Source: Streptomyces albus subsp. albus | Lineage (GTDB): Bacteria; Actinomycetota; Actinomycetes; Streptomycetales; Streptomycetaceae | Reading direction: 5' to 3' | Assembly: GCF_000725885.1 (NCBI RefSeq) | Contig: NZ_JODR01000016.1 | Location: forward strand, 248,001-312,000 | Length of the DNA: 64,000 nucleotides | In this document: in pieces, positions 55,503 through 63,947 of the stretch | How the letters are laid out: every line of letters starts with the position of its first letter | Position numbering within the stretch: position 1 is the stretch's first letter | Program-made: the position numbers and the translations under genes | Notes under the pieces: generated by a model | What the model was told of the DNA's origin: nothing | Databases searched by the model: none | The model's input: the letters and a program-made list of their open reading frames with translations, nothing else

Positions 55503-57317
55503 TCAGCTGATGTTGAGGCCCTTGCTCTGGAGCCACGGGATCGGGTCCACCGCCGAGCCGCCGCCCGGCCGGACCTCGAAGTGCAGATGCGGGCCCGTGG
55601 AGTTGCCGGAGCTGCCGGAGTAGGCGATGACGTCGCCGGCCTTGACCGAACCCGAGCGGATCTTGTTGCTGCTCAGGTGGCAGTACCAGGTCTGCGTGCC
55701 GTCCTTCGCGGTCACGATGGCCATGTTGCCGTACGAGACGTCGTACTTCGTGGTGACCGTGCCGTCCGTGGCCGCCGACACCGGGGTGCCGTAGCTGACG
55801 GGGAAGTCGATACCCGTGTGCACCGACATCCAGTTGACACCGGCCTGGCCGTACCGGGCGCTGAGCGTGTGGTCCTTGACCGGCAGCACGAACTTGGGGC
55901 GCATCGCCTCCTTGCGCGCCGCCTCCCGCGCCTTGCGCTCCTTCTCGGCCTGCTGGCGCTCCTTGAGGTCGATGCGCTCCTGGGTGCGGCTGGCCCGGTC
56001 GGCGAAGTCGTCCGCGTCGGCGGACAGGCTCGCCAACTGGGTGTCCAGTTTGCTGTTGGCGTTCGACGGTTTCACCGGGGCCGCATCCGGTGCCGCGACC
56101 GTGGTGGTGTTGCTGTCCTTCGAGCTGTCGTCGCTGCTCAGCACGTTGGCCGCCGCCGCACCCGCGACACCCATCACGGCGACCGACGGGACCGCGACGG
56201 TCATCAGCGCCCGGCGGCGGGAACGCGGCTTGGGGGAGCGACGGCGTCCACGCGCGTGCGGGCCGCCGACGGCGCCGACGGTGACGGGGCCGTCCGCGTC
56301 GAGCGAGTCCGAGCCGTACGCGTCCGGCGCGGCGTCTTCAGCGTTCTCGGGGTTCCCGGAGTTCCGGGCGTTCGGGGTGTTCTGGGCGTCCCCGGTGGTC
56401 TCGGGGCCGTACCCCTGGCCGTGGAGGTCGTCCTCCTGGGACAGGGCCGAGAAATCCCACTGTGCCGTGGTCTCCTCGGCGAACTCCCGCCGCCTCTCGT
56501 ACTCCTGGTCGTGGGCGGGGGCTTCGCCCTGCACCGGGCCTGCGGGGTCGAAGCCGCCGAAGTCCTGGGTGCCGAAGTCCTGGGTTCCGGGCTGGGCCGC
56601 GTAGCCGCCGGGCTGCTCGTACCCGTTGTATCCGGCCTGCTCATAGGCGGCGTAGCCCTCGTAGCCCTCCTGGGCCTGGTGCGCGCCGGGAAGGTGGGGG
56701 GACGCCTGGGCTGTGTGAGCCGCGTGGTCCGCGTGGGTGTCCTGGTGCTCGTAACCGTAGGCGGCGCCGACGCCCTGGCCCCCGTTCTCCCACGACGCGG
56801 TGTCCCAGCCGGCGGTGCTCCACTCCTGGGTGGCGGCCGTGTCCCAGCCGCCGTTGCCCCAGGAAGAGCTGTCCCAGGCGGCGGACTCCTGCATGCCTTC
56901 GGCGACACCGAAGGTCCACTGGGCGGTGCCGTCGTCGGCGGCCGAGTAGCCGAAATCGGCCTGTCCGGGCTGCTGCTGGGCCGGAATGTTCTGGGCGGTG
57001 GCCTGCTGTGCGTAGTCGGCGGTGTCCCAGGTGGCCGTGGCCTCCCAGGCGGCCGTGGCCGGGTAACCGCCGGTGTCGGTCCCGGGCAGGCTGCCGTAGA
57101 GGGGGTCCGTGTTGCCGTGGGCGGCGTACGTGCCGTCCGGGGTGCCGTAGGCGTCGGCGGGGTACTCGCCGGGTGCGGCGGGGGAGTATGCCTCCTCGCC
57201 GTACGCGCCGTACGCCGGCTGCCCGTAGCCCCCGCCGTAGGCGGCGTAGGCGTCGGGCGAGAAGCCGGAACCGGAGTCGTCGGGACTCGGGACTCCCGAC
57301 GGATGACGGTCGTTCAC
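55503..57317 (-). CDS. Membrane-anchored M23 peptidase with Tyr/Trp/Gly-rich cytoplasmic tail
   Basis: A 604-residue LytM-type protein. Residues 1 to about 350 are low-complexity with Tyr, Gly, Ala and many Trp (YGAY, WDTA, GYEGY). A basic cluster (RGRRRSPKPRSRRR) precedes one membrane span (about 368-388). A coiled coil (about 425-455; QERIDLKERQQAEKERKAREAARKEA) leads to the peptidase domain (about 465-600). The Zn ligands are present: HTGIDF and HLHFEV. It should cleave peptidoglycan cross-links outside the membrane. I chose the second GTG (57317) because GAGAAG is then at normal distance. Confidence 0.9.
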   Translation of the reverse strand: MNDRHPSGVPSPDDSGSGFSPDAYAAYGGGYGQPAYGAYGEEAYSPAAPGEYPADAYGTPDGTYAAHGNTDPLYGSLPGTDTGGYPATAAWEATATWDTADYAQQATAQNIPAQQQPGQADFGYSAADDGTAQWTFGVAEGMQESAAWDSSSWGNGGWDTAATQEWSTAGWDTASWENGGQGVGAAYGYEHQDTHADHAAHTAQASPHLPGAHQAQEGYEGYAAYEQAGYNGYEQPGGYAAQPGTQDFGTQDFGGFDPAGPVQGEAPAHDQEYERRREFAEETTAQWDFSALSQEDDLHGQGYGPETTGDAQNTPNARNSGNPENAEDAAPDAYGSDSLDADGPVTVGAVGGPHARGRRRSPKPRSRRRALMTVAVPSVAVMGVAGAAAANVLSSDDSSKDSNTTTVAAPDAAPVKPSNANSKLDTQLASLSADADDFADRASRTQERIDLKERQQAEKERKAREAARKEAMRPKFVLPVKDHTLSARYGQAGVNWMSVHTGIDFPVSYGTPVSAATDGTVTTKYDVSYGNMAIVTAKDGTQTWYCHLSSNKIRSGSVKAGDVIAYSGSSGNSTGPHLHFEVRPGGGSAVDPIPWLQSKGLNIS

Positions 57318-58086
57318 CACCAACTTCTCTTTCGCCTCGGCGACAGGGGCGGAGCAGTGCGGCGACTGTACCCGGCGGTATGCGACGGCGACAATCTACG
57401 GGAGGTTTTAGCCGTTGCGGAAAAGGGCAATCGGCCGCCTTTCGGCGGACTACGGGCAGGTGACAGCAGCCGAGTTCGATGGATGTTCGAAAAGATGAAC
57501 GTTTCAGACGACACCGCTTCCCCGCTGTCACCCCCAGCCCCGGTACCGCTCAACTCCTCGTGCATGACGGGGGAAAGCGCTCATCGCGCCAGCAGCCGCA
57601 CATGCCCGGCATCGCGGCACAGGAAGCGGAAAGAGCCGCAGGTCGGATGGCCGTCCTGGCGAAAAGCCGGACGGAAGCGCCCGCCATGGGAAAGGCATGC
57701 GGAAAACGGAATCCGGAAACGGTGAACGGCGGGCAGCCGGCGCGACCGGCCGGAAGGCCGACGGCGAGGCGCCCGGACCCCGTTCCGTCAACCCTCGCCG
57801 CGCCGGTCGGACGGGGCGCATCGGATGCGCGGAGAGGAGTGCGGTACGGCCGGCTGCCGGTGCCCGCCACGGCGCGAGGTGCGGGGCGGGGGAGCGGGGG
57901 TGTGGGAACGGGGGCGCGTCGCAGCCGCACACACCACGTGACCCGGCGGGTTCCGCGTGTGATTTCCCCCTCCCTTCGCCGCGCGGGACGGGACGGGTGC
58001 GGGATGCTGGGGATAACGTGCGTTCACATCCCCCAGGCCCGGCACCAGAACCGAACCGGCCGGGAGGTCGTCACGAGGAGGCACTG
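57318..58086. other. Large intergenic region (769 bp) between the M23 gene and the cobalamin-binding gene
   Basis: The region is somewhat lower in GC around 57400-57500. A direct repeat of GTTCGA with 11-bp spacing (57474-57479 and 57485-57490) lies about 160 bases upstream of the M23 start. A small CCGCC-TTTC-GGCGG hairpin is at 57435-57448. I looked for a c-di-AMP (ydaO) riboswitch, which is common before cell-wall hydrolases, and did not recognise one. No gene is supported. Confidence 0.45.
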
Positions 58087-58497
58087 ATGGTTGTGTCCGG
58101 TCCGATCCGCGTGGTCGTCGCCAAACCCGGCCTCGACGGCCATGACCGCGGCGCCAAGGTCATCGCCCGCGCCCTGCGCGACGCCGGTATGGAGGTCATC
58201 TACACCGGGCTCCACCAGACCCCGGAACAGATCGTGGACACCGCCATCCAGGAGGACGCGGACGCCATCGGCCTGTCCATCCTCTCGGGCGCCCACAACA
58301 CCCTCTTCGCCCGCGTACTGGAGCTGCTGCGCGAGCGCGACGCCGCCGACATCAAGGTCTTCGGCGGCGGCATCATCCCCGACGAGGACATCCCGCCGCT
58401 CAAGGAGCAGGGTGTCGCCGAGATCTTCACCCCCGGCGCCACCACCGGCGAAGTCGTCGACTGGATCCGCACCCACGTGGGCCCCGTCGCCGCCTGA
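58087..58497 (+). CDS. icmB: Cobalamin-binding small subunit of an acyl-CoA mutase (IcmB type)
   Basis: A 136-residue stand-alone B12-binding domain. The base-off/His-on motif DxHxxG is DGHDRG at residues 17-22, with the downstream [10 protein letters not shown] and [14 protein letters not shown] elements typical. In Streptomyces such a protein pairs with a large catalytic subunit encoded elsewhere to interconvert isobutyryl-CoA and n-butyryl-CoA; methylmalonyl-CoA-type mutases are an alternative. GAGGAGG lies 5 bases before the ATG at 58087, which settles the start although longer frames exist. Confidence 0.85.
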   Translation: MVVSGPIRVVVAKPGLDGHDRGAKVIARALRDAGMEVIYTGLHQTPEQIVDTAIQEDADAIGLSILSGAHNTLFARVLELLRERDAADIKVFGGGIIPDEDIPPLKEQGVAEIFTPGATTGEVVDWIRTHVGPVAA

Positions 58498-58901
58498 CCC
58501 CTTCCGCGGGGCGCGCACCGGTCATGCGGGGTGCGCTGTGGTTGCGTTCCGGGGGGATGGGCTCCGCGTGGCGTTGGCCGTGGTCGGTCTTCCGATGCGT
58601 TGCGGGGGGCGGGCCCGCCCCGTGTTTTCAGCGGTCGGTTCCTGCTGCGTTTCGCGGGCGGGTCCGCGTCACGTTCCAGGTGGGGAGCCACGGGCTTGTA
58701 CGGGGCGCTGAGGGCACGTTCCGGGGTGGGGCCGCGCCGCGGTCGCCTCGGTCGGATCCCGTCATCTCCCGCTGGGCGGGTCCCCGTCGCGCTCCCGGCG
58801 TGCGCGGTGCGCGACGGTCACGTCCGGGGGCCGGTCAGCGTCGTGCTCACGGGCGGCCGGGGTCCGTCCCGTTCCTCTCCGGCCGGTCCGTGACCGTTGC
58901 C
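58498..58901. other. Intergenic region without a supported gene
   Basis: This GT-richer stretch contains many short GGTCSGT-like units. No open frame has a ribosome site or recognisable product. It lies downstream of both flanking convergent genes. Confidence 0.45.
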
Positions 58902-59012
58902 GCAGTCGGTGTTGTCACGCTCCGCGCAGTCGGTGTTGTCACGCTCCGCGCGGTCGGTTCATGTCATGTTCCGCGCGGTCGGTCCGCGTCATGTTCCGCG
59001 CGGTCGGTTCCA
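58902..59012. repeat. 24/25-bp tandem repeat at the 3' end of the DUF5691 gene
   Basis: Two exact 24-bp units (58902-58925 and 58926-58949) are followed by two related 25-bp units (58950-58999) and a partial one. The array overlaps the stop and last codons of the DUF5691 gene, so its growth or contraction shifts the protein's C-terminus. Confidence 0.85.
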
Positions 59013-61180
59013 TCCCCTTCCGCTTGGCTGCTTCCGTCGTGCTCCCGCAGCTCGGCGAGCATTGCCGACCGCAGTCGCAATGTGGCCACCAGCCGCTGGA
59101 ACGACTCCGCCCAGTACGCTCCCGCGCCCGGCGACTCGCCCTCGCGCTCGCCGGGCACGGCGGCCAGCGGCGCCAGCCGCTCCGCGTCCGAAGGGTCCAG
59201 ACACCGCTCCGCCAGGCCCATCACCCCGCTGAAACTCCACGGGTAACTCCCCGCCTCCCGGGCGATCTCCAGCGCGTCCACCACCGCACGCCCCAACGGC
59301 ACCGGCCACGGCACCCCGCACACCCCCAGAATGCGGAACGCCTCCGACAGACCGTGCGCCGCGATGAACCGCGCCGCCCACGCGCCCCGTTCCTCCTCGG
59401 GCAGTACCGACAACAGCTTCGCCGGATCGCCGGGTCCCTGTGCGAACGGCTCGGTGGGCTCGCCTATCAACGCCCGCGCCCACTCCGCGTTCCCCTGCCG
59501 GACGGCAGCCCCGCACCACGCCGCGTGCAGGTCGTCCCGCCAGCCGTCGGCCACCGGCAGTGCGACGATCCGCTCCGGAGACAGCCCGCCCAGCCGCTCC
59601 TGCCACACGCCCAGCGGCGTCGCCTCCACGATCTGGCTCAGCCACCAGGCCCGCTCCCCGCGACCCGTGGGCGGCTTGGCCATGACACCGTCACGCTGCA
59701 TGTCGGCGTCGCACTCGTGCGGTGCCTCCACCACGATGCCCGTGCCGCCCACCCGGTCCAGCGCCACACAACTGCGGGCCCGCTCGGCCATCCTGGCCGC
59801 CAGCGCCGAATCCGGCAGCGTCGCCAGCAGCTCCGCCGCCGTCGCCCGCACCGTACGGCTGCGGTCGGACAGCGCACGTTCGAGGAAGGGCTCGTCCGCA
59901 GGACCCAGCCCCTGACGCAGCGCGTCGAGGAACATCAGCCTGTCCTCCGCCCGCTCCGTCCGCCACGTCGAGGCCAGCAGCCGCAGCCCCGCCGCCGGGT
60001 CCCGCCGCCGCACGGCCGACAGCAGCGCCATCCGCTCGGCGAACAGGCCCTCCTGCCACAGCTTGTCGACCGCCTCCGGCTCCTCGTCCGGCAACTGCTG
60101 CCGCACCCCGTCGCGCAGGGCGAACTTCCAGTCCGGGTTGTACCGCGCCAGCCACAACGCCCGGGGCCCGGCGAACGCCAGCGTCTCCGCCCGCAGATCC
60201 GTGCGGGCCCGCGCCGCGTCCAACAGGGCGGGCAGCAGGGCCGCCGGAGCACGGTAGCCCTGCGCGTTCGCCTCCGCCAGCCACTGCGGCAGCAACTCCC
60301 CCAGGTCGGGGCCCGCCGTACGCCGCCCCGCCGAGCCGGTCTGGCCGGCGCCTCCCGCACGGTCGGCCAGCAGTGCGGCCAGCCGCCGTTCGGCCGCCGC
60401 CGGCAGCGGCGTCCTGGTGTCCTCCGGCGCGGGCACCGGGCGCCGGCCGGGGACCGCGGGGCGTGCTCCCGCCCGGCGGCGCACCGTCTCGGCCGCCGCC
60501 TTGTCCAGCAACGCCCGCACGCTGCCGCCCGGCGGTCGCCGCCGTTCGGCTCCCAGCAGCGCGGCGGCGACCAGTTCCCCCCACTCCTCGCCGGAACCCC
60601 CTGATATCCGCCGCCCGCCTGCACCGTCCGGCCCATCGCCCTGGCGGACCGGTCCGCCTGCCGCGCGGACCGGCCCGCCTGCCGCGCGGACCGGCCCGCC
60701 TGCCGCGCTGTGCGTGTCGCCCACCGCGCGGTGTCGCTCGTCCGGTGTGCCGTGCGGAGCATCCGATGCGCTTACCGGTCCCGTCGCCGCGCCGCCGTGT
60801 GGACCTTTCGCCGCGCCGTGCAGGACGGCCGGTGCGTCTTCCGGTCCGTTGGCCGCTCCGTACGGGGCGCTCGGTGTGCCCGGTGCGCTTTCCGGCTCGT
60901 GGGCCGGCGCCGTCCCGTTCCCTGCCGCGTTCGTCATGCGTGTCCCCCGCCTCGCCCCTGCCGTCTCCGTCCCGTCCACCGCGTCCCGCAGCGCCTCACC
61001 CGGCACGCTTCGTGTCGCCTCGGCCGGTGCGGCCCGCCGACCGCCGGCCGGCGGCATGTCTCGTCCCCTCCCGGCCGGCACGCTTCGTGGCTCCCCTCCC
61101 GGCACGTCTCGTGCCTCCGCTTCCGGTCCGCCCATGGCGGTCCGTTCGCCGCCGGTCGCCGGCCCTCCCGTCGTCGTCAC
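58964..61180 (-). CDS. DUF5691-family protein
   Basis: A 738-residue mostly helical protein of unknown function. The first about 190 residues are low-complexity, including three tandem GGPVRAA units. From about 195 a repeat-like helical domain follows, with elements such as LPQWLAEANAQGYRAP, RPALWLARYNPDWKF-like ALWLARYNPDWKFALRD and LMFLDALRQGLGPADEPFLE. These suggest HEAT-like repeats that bind protein (inference). The GTG start overlaps the SWIM gene stop by 4 bases, so the two are coupled. The divergent MoxR and DUF5682 genes are its usual neighbours. It is under the same DNA-damage-type promoter as the SWIM gene. Confidence 0.85.
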   Translation of the reverse strand: MTTTGGPATGGERTAMGGPEAEARDVPGGEPRSVPAGRGRDMPPAGGRRAAPAEATRSVPGEALRDAVDGTETAGARRGTRMTNAAGNGTAPAHEPESAPGTPSAPYGAANGPEDAPAVLHGAAKGPHGGAATGPVSASDAPHGTPDERHRAVGDTHSAAGGPVRAAGGPVRAAGGPVRQGDGPDGAGGRRISGGSGEEWGELVAAALLGAERRRPPGGSVRALLDKAAAETVRRRAGARPAVPGRRPVPAPEDTRTPLPAAAERRLAALLADRAGGAGQTGSAGRRTAGPDLGELLPQWLAEANAQGYRAPAALLPALLDAARARTDLRAETLAFAGPRALWLARYNPDWKFALRDGVRQQLPDEEPEAVDKLWQEGLFAERMALLSAVRRRDPAAGLRLLASTWRTERAEDRLMFLDALRQGLGPADEPFLERALSDRSRTVRATAAELLATLPDSALAARMAERARSCVALDRVGGTGIVVEAPHECDADMQRDGVMAKPPTGRGERAWWLSQIVEATPLGVWQERLGGLSPERIVALPVADGWRDDLHAAWCGAAVRQGNAEWARALIGEPTEPFAQGPGDPAKLLSVLPEEERGAWAARFIAAHGLSEAFRILGVCGVPWPVPLGRAVVDALEIAREAGSYPWSFSGVMGLAERCLDPSDAERLAPLAAVPGEREGESPGAGAYWAESFQRLVATLRLRSAMLAELREHDGSSQAEGDGTDRAEHDADRPRGT
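60654..60710. repeat. 21-bp tandem repeat inside the DUF5691 gene
   Basis: Nearly three copies of CCGCCTGCCGCGCGGACCGGC occur in frame and encode the GGPVRAA units of the disordered N-terminal part. Confidence 0.85.
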
Positions 61181-62634
61181 AGCGGCACCGGCTTTCCGTC
61201 GCTCCATGCGGCGTGCGGGACGAAGCCGCGGTGGCCGCACTCGCCGAAGACCGTCAGCGGGCCGTCGGCGGACATGGCCAGCAGCCTCCACATTGCTCCG
61301 GCGGCCGTCCCCGGCGCGACGGGCACAGCGTGCTCCTCCGAGGCGGCGGCCAGCTGCCAGACCGGCTCGCCGAGCGGACCCGACGGCCCCGCCCCCGACT
61401 CCGGCGGCACCGGGACCACCTCCCGCAGCACGCACGGCCAGCCCTCCAGCCACGGGTCGCCGCGCAGCGCCGCCGCGTACGCCGCCAAGGCGTCGGGTAT
61501 GTCCTCGCCCGGCGGCACGAAGCCGGGCAGCGGGGGCCCGTGCCGCTCACCGAGCGCCGCCCGCAGCGGACTGCCGCCGCGGTAGAACGCCAGCTCGGCG
61601 TCCAACGTCGCCCCCACCGGCAGCGCCAGTTCGGGGGCCCGCCCGCTCACGCCGTACGAGAGCAGCAGCGCGTGCCGGCCGGAGGCGCGGCCGTACAGCC
61701 AGATACGGCGGACCGTCAGACGGCCCTCGTCCGTGTCGTGCTGGGCGAGCACCAGCCACTCGTCCCGCGACAACGCCGTCTCGTCGTCGAGCAGTTCCGC
61801 CGCCTCGACCGTCAGGCCCACCCGGGAGCGGACCGTCTCGGCGAGGGGCGCGGGCAGCGCGCCGGCGCCCGCCCAGCCGCGGGCCAGCAGATGCAGCAGC
61901 GCGCACTCGGCCAGCAGCCGTCCGGGCCAGCCCTCGCCCGAGCCGACGACGGCCCCCAGCTCCCGTATCCGGCCGGCCAGGCCCGGAGCCTGCGCGTCGA
62001 CCATGCGGGCGGCCATCTCCTCCCACGGCGCGTACCCCGCCTGTTCCGCGCCCGCGAGGCCGCCGCGCAGCAGGTCCGCCAGCCGCTGTTCCAACTCCTC
62101 GGTGCCGGCGGTGACACGGGCCGCCCGCTGCTCCGCACGCCGACGGGCGGCCTCGGCCCGCGCGCCGCCGCCCCCAGGCCCGCCGGCCCCCTCGGCGGTC
62201 CCCTCCGCCCCGGCGTCCTGCCCCGTTCCGGCTCCGGCCGCCGGGGCGGCAGCCTTCGCCTGCGCCTTCTTCTGCGCCCGCTGCCGGCGCCCCTCCAGCC
62301 ACTCGCCCGCCCAGTCCGGTGGCGTGCCGCCGTCCGGGACGGCCGTCTCGTCCTGCGCCCACAGCAACAGCAGCGCCAGCGCGTGCTTGCAGGGGAACTT
62401 CCGGCTCGGACACGAGCATTTGTAGCCGGGGCCCTGGCCCCCCTCCATGTCCACCACCGTCTGGTACGGCTTGCTGCCGCTGCCCTTGCACAGCCCCCAC
62501 ACCGCGCCGTCACCCGCCCCCGCGAGGGACCACGGACCGGGCGTGGCCAGCTTGCCCCCGGCCTTGCGTGACGCCGCGTCTGGCGCCAGCGCGCTTACCT
62601 GCTCCGCCGTCCAGCGGACCGCTTGTCCACCCAT
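61177..62634 (-). CDS. SWIM zinc-finger protein
   Basis: A 485-residue protein. The SWIM motif CxC-x6-CxH is at Cys73, Cys75, Cys82 and His84 (KCSCPSRKFPCKHALALLLLW); it binds zinc and usually contacts DNA or protein. An Ala-rich coiled coil (about 115-190) links it to a C-terminal helical region. Functions of bacterial SWIM proteins in this context are unknown. TACCGT lies 7 bases before the ATG, so the transcript is probably leaderless. The TTGTCAGTG element 8 bases further upstream makes this a textbook RecA-independent DNA-damage promoter. It is coupled to the DUF5691 gene. Confidence 0.9.
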   Translation of the reverse strand: MGGQAVRWTAEQVSALAPDAASRKAGGKLATPGPWSLAGAGDGAVWGLCKGSGSKPYQTVVDMEGGQGPGYKCSCPSRKFPCKHALALLLLWAQDETAVPDGGTPPDWAGEWLEGRRQRAQKKAQAKAAAPAAGAGTGQDAGAEGTAEGAGGPGGGGARAEAARRRAEQRAARVTAGTEELEQRLADLLRGGLAGAEQAGYAPWEEMAARMVDAQAPGLAGRIRELGAVVGSGEGWPGRLLAECALLHLLARGWAGAGALPAPLAETVRSRVGLTVEAAELLDDETALSRDEWLVLAQHDTDEGRLTVRRIWLYGRASGRHALLLSYGVSGRAPELALPVGATLDAELAFYRGGSPLRAALGERHGPPLPGFVPPGEDIPDALAAYAAALRGDPWLEGWPCVLREVVPVPPESGAGPSGPLGEPVWQLAAASEEHAVPVAPGTAAGAMWRLLAMSADGPLTVFGECGHRGFVPHAAWSDGKPVPL

Positions 62635-62641
62635 GCCCGAA

Positions 62642-62664
62642 ACGGTAGGCGCGGGCACTGACAA
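62642..62664 (-). promoter_or_regulatory. DNA-damage (PafBC/RecA-NDp-type) promoter of the SWIM-DUF5691 operon
   Basis: TTGTCAGTG-N8-TACCGT on the minus strand is an exact match to TTGTCRGTG-N8-TANNNT, the motif known for RecA-independent, PafBC-dependent DNA-damage promoters of actinobacteria. The -10 lies 7 bases before the ATG. Confidence 0.8.
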
Positions 62665-62724
62665 CGCCCCCTCGCTCGCCGCCCAACTCGTCGTCACCGC
62701 AGGTCAACACGGGTTCCGGGGCGA

Positions 62725-62747
62725 TTGTCAGTGGCGGGGTGCACAGT
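62725..62747 (+). promoter_or_regulatory. DNA-damage (PafBC/RecA-NDp-type) promoter of the MoxR-DUF5682 operon
   Basis: TTGTCAGTG-N8-CACAGT on the plus strand has a perfect upstream element and a -10 with one change at the first base. It forms an inverted repeat with the divergent element (CACTGACAA-C-GCCCC and GGGGCGATTGTCAGTG, 62656-62733). The leader to the GTG start is about 90 bases. Confidence 0.72.
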
Positions 62748-62843
62748 GGTTCACGGATCGGCCGGGCGCCGCGGCGCCGGGGTCTCTTCCTTGGCCCCAT
62801 CCATGTCTTCTTCCGTTGTCGAGCCCTGCGCTGAGGGGGAGTT

Positions 62844-63947
62844 GTGACCGAGAGCCATGACGCGGAGCAGGCTGCGCTGCGCCCGCACGCCGAGGACGCC
62901 TTCGCGGACGAGCTGGCGGCACTCGCCGAGGCCGACGACCGTCCGCGGCCCGCGCGGTGGCGGCTGTCGCCGTGGGCGGTGGCGACCTACCTCCTCGGCG
63001 GTGAACTGCCCGGCGGCAAGGTCATCACGCCCAAGTACGTGGGGCCGCGCCGCATCATCGAGGTCGCCGTCAGCACCCTGGCCACGGACCGGGCGCTGCT
63101 GCTCCTCGGCGTCCCCGGCACGGCCAAGACGTGGGTGTCGGAACACCTGGCGGCGGCCGTCAGCGGGGACTCCACACTGCTGGTCCAGGGCACGGCCGGC
63201 ACGGCGGAGGAGGCCATCCGCTACGGATGGAACTACGCCCAGCTGCTCGCCCAGGGCCCCAGCCGCGCGGCGCTGGTGCCGAGTCCGGTGATGCGGGCGA
63301 TGTCCGAGGGCATGACGGCACGGGTCGAGGAGCTGACCCGTATCCCGGCGGACGTGCAGGACACCCTGATCACGATCCTGTCCGAGAAGACGCTGCCGAT
63401 CCCCGAACTGGGCGAGGAGGTGCAGGCGGTCCGCGGTTTCAACCTCATCGCCACGGCCAACGACCGCGACCGGGGGGTCAACGACCTGTCCAGCGCGCTG
63501 CGCCGCCGCTTCAACACGGTGGTGCTTCCACTGCCGGAGACGGCCGAGGCGGAGGTCGAGATCGTCGCACGCCGGGTCGGGCAGCTCGGCCGCTCCCTGG
63601 ACCTGCCGCCCGCGCCCGAGGGGCTCGACGAGATCCGCCGGGTCGTCACCGTCTTCCGCGAGCTGCGGGAGGGCGTCACCGACGACGGCCGCACCAAGCT
63701 CAAGTCCCCCTCGGGCACGCTGTCCACGGCCGAGGCCATCTCCGTGGTCACCGGGGGCCTCGCGCTGGCCGCGCACTTCGGCGACGGGGTGCTGCGCGCG
63801 AGCGACGTGGCCGCGGGCATCCTCGGCGCCGTGGTCCGCGACCCGGCATCGGACCAGGTGATCTGGCAGGAATACCTGGAGGCGGTCGTGCGCGAGCGCG
63901 ACGGCTGGAAGGACTTCTACCGCGCCTGCCGAGAGGTGTCCGCATGA
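62844..63947 (+). CDS. MoxR-type AAA+ ATPase
   Basis: A 367-residue AAA+ protein. The Walker A motif GVPGTAKT is at residues 89-96; an FNLIATANDRD sensor 1 and an LRRRFNTVV Arg-finger region follow. MoxR ATPases remodel or assemble protein complexes and usually pair with a VWA-domain protein. In this family the partners are DUF5682 and VWA/CoxE-type genes, the first of which starts here with a 4-base overlap. GGGGGAG precedes the GTG. It is divergent from the SWIM-DUF5691 operon under a mirrored DNA-damage-type promoter. Confidence 0.92.
   Translation: MTESHDAEQAALRPHAEDAFADELAALAEADDRPRPARWRLSPWAVATYLLGGELPGGKVITPKYVGPRRIIEVAVSTLATDRALLLLGVPGTAKTWVSEHLAAAVSGDSTLLVQGTAGTAEEAIRYGWNYAQLLAQGPSRAALVPSPVMRAMSEGMTARVEELTRIPADVQDTLITILSEKTLPIPELGEEVQAVRGFNLIATANDRDRGVNDLSSALRRRFNTVVLPLPETAEAEVEIVARRVGQLGRSLDLPPAPEGLDEIRRVVTVFRELREGVTDDGRTKLKSPSGTLSTAEAISVVTGGLALAAHFGDGVLRASDVAAGILGAVVRDPASDQVIWQEYLEAVVRERDGWKDFYRACREVSA

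Noticed and set aside
57474..57490. LexA/SOS box
   Set aside because: The two GTTCGA units are direct repeats, whereas LexA needs an inverted TCGAAC-N4-GTTCGA.
57550..57930. Small minus-strand frames upstream of the M23 gene
   Set aside because: They are Arg/Pro-rich shadows in a region without ribosome sites; several overlap each other in different frames.
57318..58086. c-di-AMP (ydaO-type) riboswitch before the M23 gene
   Set aside because: Such switches often precede cell-wall hydrolases, but the conserved core could not be recognised on the minus strand here. A covariance-model search would decide.
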